This document shows positions 61,503-64,000 of a DNA stretch of 64,000 nt, piece after piece. Below the pieces are notes generated by a model that worked only from the letters and a program-made list of their open reading frames with translations, was not told the origin of the DNA and made no database searches. The translations under genes were made by a program, and so were the position numbers. The DNA is from Trebonia sp963767685 (lineage in GTDB: Bacteria; Actinomycetota; Actinomycetes; Streptosporangiales; Streptosporangiaceae), in assembly GCA_963767685.1 (NCBI GenBank), contig CAVYEZ010000004.1, positions 124,001 to 188,000 of the forward strand, read 5' to 3'. The number at the start of each line of letters is the position of its first letter. Position 1 is the stretch's first letter.

Positions 61503-61676
61503 GTGAAGATGGAACTCGAAGACTGGGTGCTCGACATCATCGTCTGCCCGAAGTGCCGGGCCGGCTTGCGCGCCGATGACGCCGCGGGCGAGCTGGTTTG
61601 CACCGGGTGCGGGCTCGCCTACCCGGTCCGCGACAACATCCCGGTGCTGCTGATTGAAGAAGCCCGTAAGCCATGA
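61503..61676 (+). CDS. Trm112-family zinc-ribbon protein
   Basis: 57 residues: LEDWVLDIIVCPKCRAGLRA, then LVCTGCGLAYPVRDNIPVLL, i.e. two CxxC pairs and the typical RDxIPVLL ending. Bacterial Trm112-like proteins may stabilise methyltransferases or other partners. GTG 61503 or ATG 61509 may start it. It lies between manB and the SIS gene in one operon. Confidence 0.85.
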   Translation: MKMELEDWVLDIIVCPKCRAGLRADDAAGELVCTGCGLAYPVRDNIPVLLIEEARKP

Positions 61677-61704
61677 TCCGGAACCGCGACCGGCGCGTGG
61701 CCGG

Positions 61705-62940
61705 GTGAACACGCCGCTTGGCGGCGCCGCGCTCGCGGCGTTCCGCCTCGACGACATCGAGATCGTCGAGGCGGGCGACCCCGGCGGGATGCTGCGGCAG
61801 GTCGCCTCGTCGGCCGCCCAGGTCCGCACGGCGCTCCGCGCGTGCGCGGAGGCCGACTTGTCCGCGCTCGGCCCGGACACCCGGCCGCGGACCATCGTGG
61901 TGGCAGGTTCCGGCGGCGCCGGCGGCTCGACGTTCGCGTGTGACGCGCTGGCGGCCATCTGCGGACTTGGCTCGCCCGTCCAGGTGACCGGGGTGTCGGG
62001 CTACCAGCTTCCCGGCTGGGTGGGCGCGGCCGACCTCGTGATCGCGGTGACCCGTTCCGGGCACACGGCCGAGGCGCTGGCGCTGGCCGGCGAGGCCGCG
62101 CGGCGCGGCTGCGACCTGGTCGGCGTGAGCGCGCCCGACTCGGCGCTGCAGGAGCTCGTCGCGCAGGCGCGGGGCACGTTCATCCCGGCGGCACCGGTCG
62201 GGCCGGCGCGGGCGATGCCCTGGGCGCTGACCGTGCCGCTGCTCGTCAGCGCCGTCCGGCTCGGCGTGGCGCGTATCGACGACGCGGCCTACGAGGCCGC
62301 GGCGGCCGCCATGGAGGACGTCTCGCACCAGTGCCGCCCGAGTAGCGAGTCGTTCGTCAACCCGGCCAAGTCCCTCGCGCTCGACCTGGTGGGACGGCTC
62401 CCGCTGGTCTGGGGCGGCTCCCAGGTCGCGGCGGCGGCGGCCCGGCGGTTCGCTTCCCAGCTGGCGGCGAACGCCAAGTACCCGGCGCTACTCGGGCTGC
62501 TGCCCGAGGCCGGACACGACCAGGTGGCGGCGTTCGACGGTCCCTATACGCCGCCGCCAGAGCCTGCCTTCCCCGCGGCTGAGGACCTAGGCGGCGTCGG
62601 CCTTAGCGACGACGACTTCGGCTTCTCGGAAGAGGACGACGCCGAGCTGGAAGGCCTGTCGGGCGACGAGGAGTCGCTGCGGCTCGTGCTGATCGCCGAC
62701 CCGGCGGGGGAGCATCCCGTGGTGGAGCGGACCAGGGCGGCGGCCGCGTCCCTCGCCGCGCTCAGGGGAGTCGACGTCTCGGACATCGCGATGGACGCCA
62801 GCGCCGACCCGCTGCGCCGGCTGGCCGCGACCGTGCAGCTCCTCGACTACGCCTCGGTCTACCTCGGGATCGCCGCGGGCATCGACCCGCTGGCGATCGC
62901 CGCGATCAAGGACCTGCGCGACCTGACCAGGCGCGAATAG
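61705..62940 (+). CDS. SIS-domain phosphosugar isomerase (PGI/PMI-like)
   Basis: GTG 61705 (an in-frame TTG at 61654 overlaps Trm112). The SIS domain begins RTIVVAGSGGAGGSTFACDA and contains VIAVTRSGHTAEALALAGEA (S/T-rich phosphate loop). The C-terminal half has VGRLPLVWGGSQVAAAAARR and an ending YASVYLGIAAGIDPLAIAAI, as in bifunctional phosphoglucose/phosphomannose isomerases of Actinobacteria and archaea. It would supply mannose-6-phosphate to ManB. An acidic loop (about residues 300-330) is unusual in length. Confidence 0.8.
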   Translation: MNTPLGGAALAAFRLDDIEIVEAGDPGGMLRQVASSAAQVRTALRACAEADLSALGPDTRPRTIVVAGSGGAGGSTFACDALAAICGLGSPVQVTGVSGYQLPGWVGAADLVIAVTRSGHTAEALALAGEAARRGCDLVGVSAPDSALQELVAQARGTFIPAAPVGPARAMPWALTVPLLVSAVRLGVARIDDAAYEAAAAAMEDVSHQCRPSSESFVNPAKSLALDLVGRLPLVWGGSQVAAAAARRFASQLAANAKYPALLGLLPEAGHDQVAAFDGPYTPPPEPAFPAAEDLGGVGLSDDDFGFSEEDDAELEGLSGDEESLRLVLIADPAGEHPVVERTRAAAASLAALRGVDVSDIAMDASADPLRRLAATVQLLDYASVYLGIAAGIDPLAIAAIKDLRDLTRRE

Positions 62941-62997
62941 GGCAAAAACCGTGTATCTGGTTAAGGTTGCTGCTCCTGGGACGGGTATGCTACGCCG

Positions 62998-63978
62998 GTG
63001 AAGGCCGTCGTCGCCGCGCTCGCGGCCAACCTGGGCATCGCCATCGCCAAGTTCGCGGCGTTCCTCGTCACGGGGTCGGCGTCGATGCTCGCCGAGTCCG
63101 TGCACTCGGTGGCCGACACCGGCAACGAGACGCTGCTGCTGATCGGCCGCGGCCGGTCGCGCCGGGCGCGTACCGCCGAGCACCCGTTCGGTTTCGGCCG
63201 GGAACGGTACTTCTACGCCTTCGTGGTGGCGGTGATGCTGTTCACCGTCGGCGCGGTGTTCTCGATCTACGATGGCATCCACAAGATCCTCGTCCCCGGT
63301 CACCTTGACTCGCCGATCGTCGCCTACGCGGTGCTCGCCCTGTCGATGGTCCTCGAGGGGTTGTCGCTGCGCACCGGGATCCGCGAGGCGAACGCGGTGC
63401 GGCAGCAGGGCCACGGCTGGCGGCAGTTCGTCCACCTGACGAAGACGCCCGAGCTGCCGGTGGTGCTCCTTGAGGACACCGCGGCCCTGCTGGGGCTCTG
63501 CTTTGCCTTCCTCGGGGTGCTGCTCTCCCAGGTAACCGGGCACGAGCAGTGGGACGGCGTCGGATCGGTCGGCGTCGGCCTGCTGCTGGCCGGCGCCGCC
63601 TTCATCGTCGGCTACGAGACGAAGAGCCTGCTGATCGGCGAGTCGGCCACGGAGGAGATGTCGGCGCGGATCGTGGCCGCGATTGAGGGGGGGCCGGAGA
63701 AGTTCCGCCTGATCCACCTGCGCACGTCCCACATCGGCCCGGAGAGCCTCCTGGTCGCCGCGAAGATCGGGGTGGCCGCCAACTTGACGGCGGCGGACCT
63801 GACGGCGGGCATCGACGCCGCGGAGAAGCGGGTGCGGGCCGCGGTCCCGATCGCGGAGACCATCTACCTGGAGCCGGACATCTACCGCCCGGGACAGGAA
63901 GACCCCTTCGACCCGTCGGTGGCCGTCGTCCAGCGCACCAGCCGCCGCCCGCGCTTCCGGCCGCAGCGCCGCTCCTGA
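62998..63978 (+). CDS. Cation diffusion facilitator transporter
   Basis: GTG start. Six membrane helices with the CDF signature SASMLAESVHSVADTGNETL (helix 2, HxxxD site), FGFGRERYFYAFVVAVMLFT and LLEDTAALLGLCFAFLGVLL (helix 5, D site), followed by a cytosolic CTD (LIHLRTSHIGPESLLVAAKI). It exports zinc, iron or manganese. It is the last gene; only 22 bases of unassigned sequence follow. Confidence 0.85.
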   Translation: MKAVVAALAANLGIAIAKFAAFLVTGSASMLAESVHSVADTGNETLLLIGRGRSRRARTAEHPFGFGRERYFYAFVVAVMLFTVGAVFSIYDGIHKILVPGHLDSPIVAYAVLALSMVLEGLSLRTGIREANAVRQQGHGWRQFVHLTKTPELPVVLLEDTAALLGLCFAFLGVLLSQVTGHEQWDGVGSVGVGLLLAGAAFIVGYETKSLLIGESATEEMSARIVAAIEGGPEKFRLIHLRTSHIGPESLLVAAKIGVAANLTAADLTAGIDAAEKRVRAAVPIAETIYLEPDIYRPGQEDPFDPSVAVVQRTSRRPRFRPQRRS

Positions 63979-64000
63979 GCCCGCGCCGGCCGCCGTGTCG

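Noticed and set aside
1..64000. CRISPR arrays, rRNA and tRNA genes
   Set aside because: No regularly spaced repeats with unique spacers, no rRNA-like sequence and no cloverleaf-type sequence was noticed; short tRNAs could be missed without a covariance search.

Overview
The window comes from a high-GC actinomycete. It carries a WhiB-type iron-sulfur regulator next to coenzyme F420 biosynthesis genes, and its right end (F420 genes, whiB, a large glycosyltransferase, a DUF5719 protein, a metallopeptidase-like protein, DUF3499, manB, Trm112-like, SIS isomerase) has the gene order I know from Mycobacterium and other Actinobacteria around fbiA/fbiB, whiB2 and manB. GTG/TTG starts, G/C-ending codons and SpoIIE/STAS/anti-sigma modules agree. 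The exact genus cannot be read from the sequence alone.

Bases 1 to about 10,160 are a surface-polysaccharide island of visibly lower GC: flippase end, GT32, GT8 and GT2 glycosyltransferases, two hexapeptide acyltransferases, a polysaccharide deacetylase, a TupA-like ATP-grasp protein, a membrane-anchored GH16 hydrolase and an EctB-like aminotransferase. Most of these are broken by frameshifts or in-frame stops, while the core genes further right are clean.

Bases 10,160 to 18,280 are accessory DNA: moaE, small actinobacterial unknowns, an XRE/DUF6879 operon, fragments of a nitrilase, a TetR regulator and an NmrA-type reductase, and an IS701-family element flanked by CTAG duplications.

Bases 18,300 to 32,150 hold a YlbL-type PDZ/Lon protease, a GT4 glycosyltransferase with a sugar-1-phosphate nucleotidyltransferase, an AlkA-type glycosylase, a channel-like protein, a LysR/AhpD pair, a haloacid dehalogenase and a partner-switching set (GAF-SpoIIE phosphatase, STAS protein, HATPase kinases, and the tail of a SigB/SigF-type sigma factor).

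Bases 32,400 to 40,810 contain two regulator/transporter pairs with clear operator-like DNA (TetR with an MFS exporter at a perfect 30-bp palindrome; MarR with a ClC protein at three repeats of 16-bp period), an F420-dependent LLM-type oxidoreductase and several unknowns. Bases 40,780 to 44,078 hold a little-understood trio: a glycosyltransferase-like protein, an HTH protein with an unrecognised C-terminal domain, and a divergent sigma-factor-like protein.

Bases 44,249 to 51,192 are F420-centred: cofG, a CofH homologue that has lost its radical-SAM cysteine motif, a translationally coupled flavin monooxygenase, a cupin, and the fbiA-fbiB operon. From 51,442 to the end run whiB, a 1498-residue glycosyltransferase with a long disordered tail, and the manB-Trm112-SIS mannose-phosphate genes, closing with a cation diffusion facilitator.
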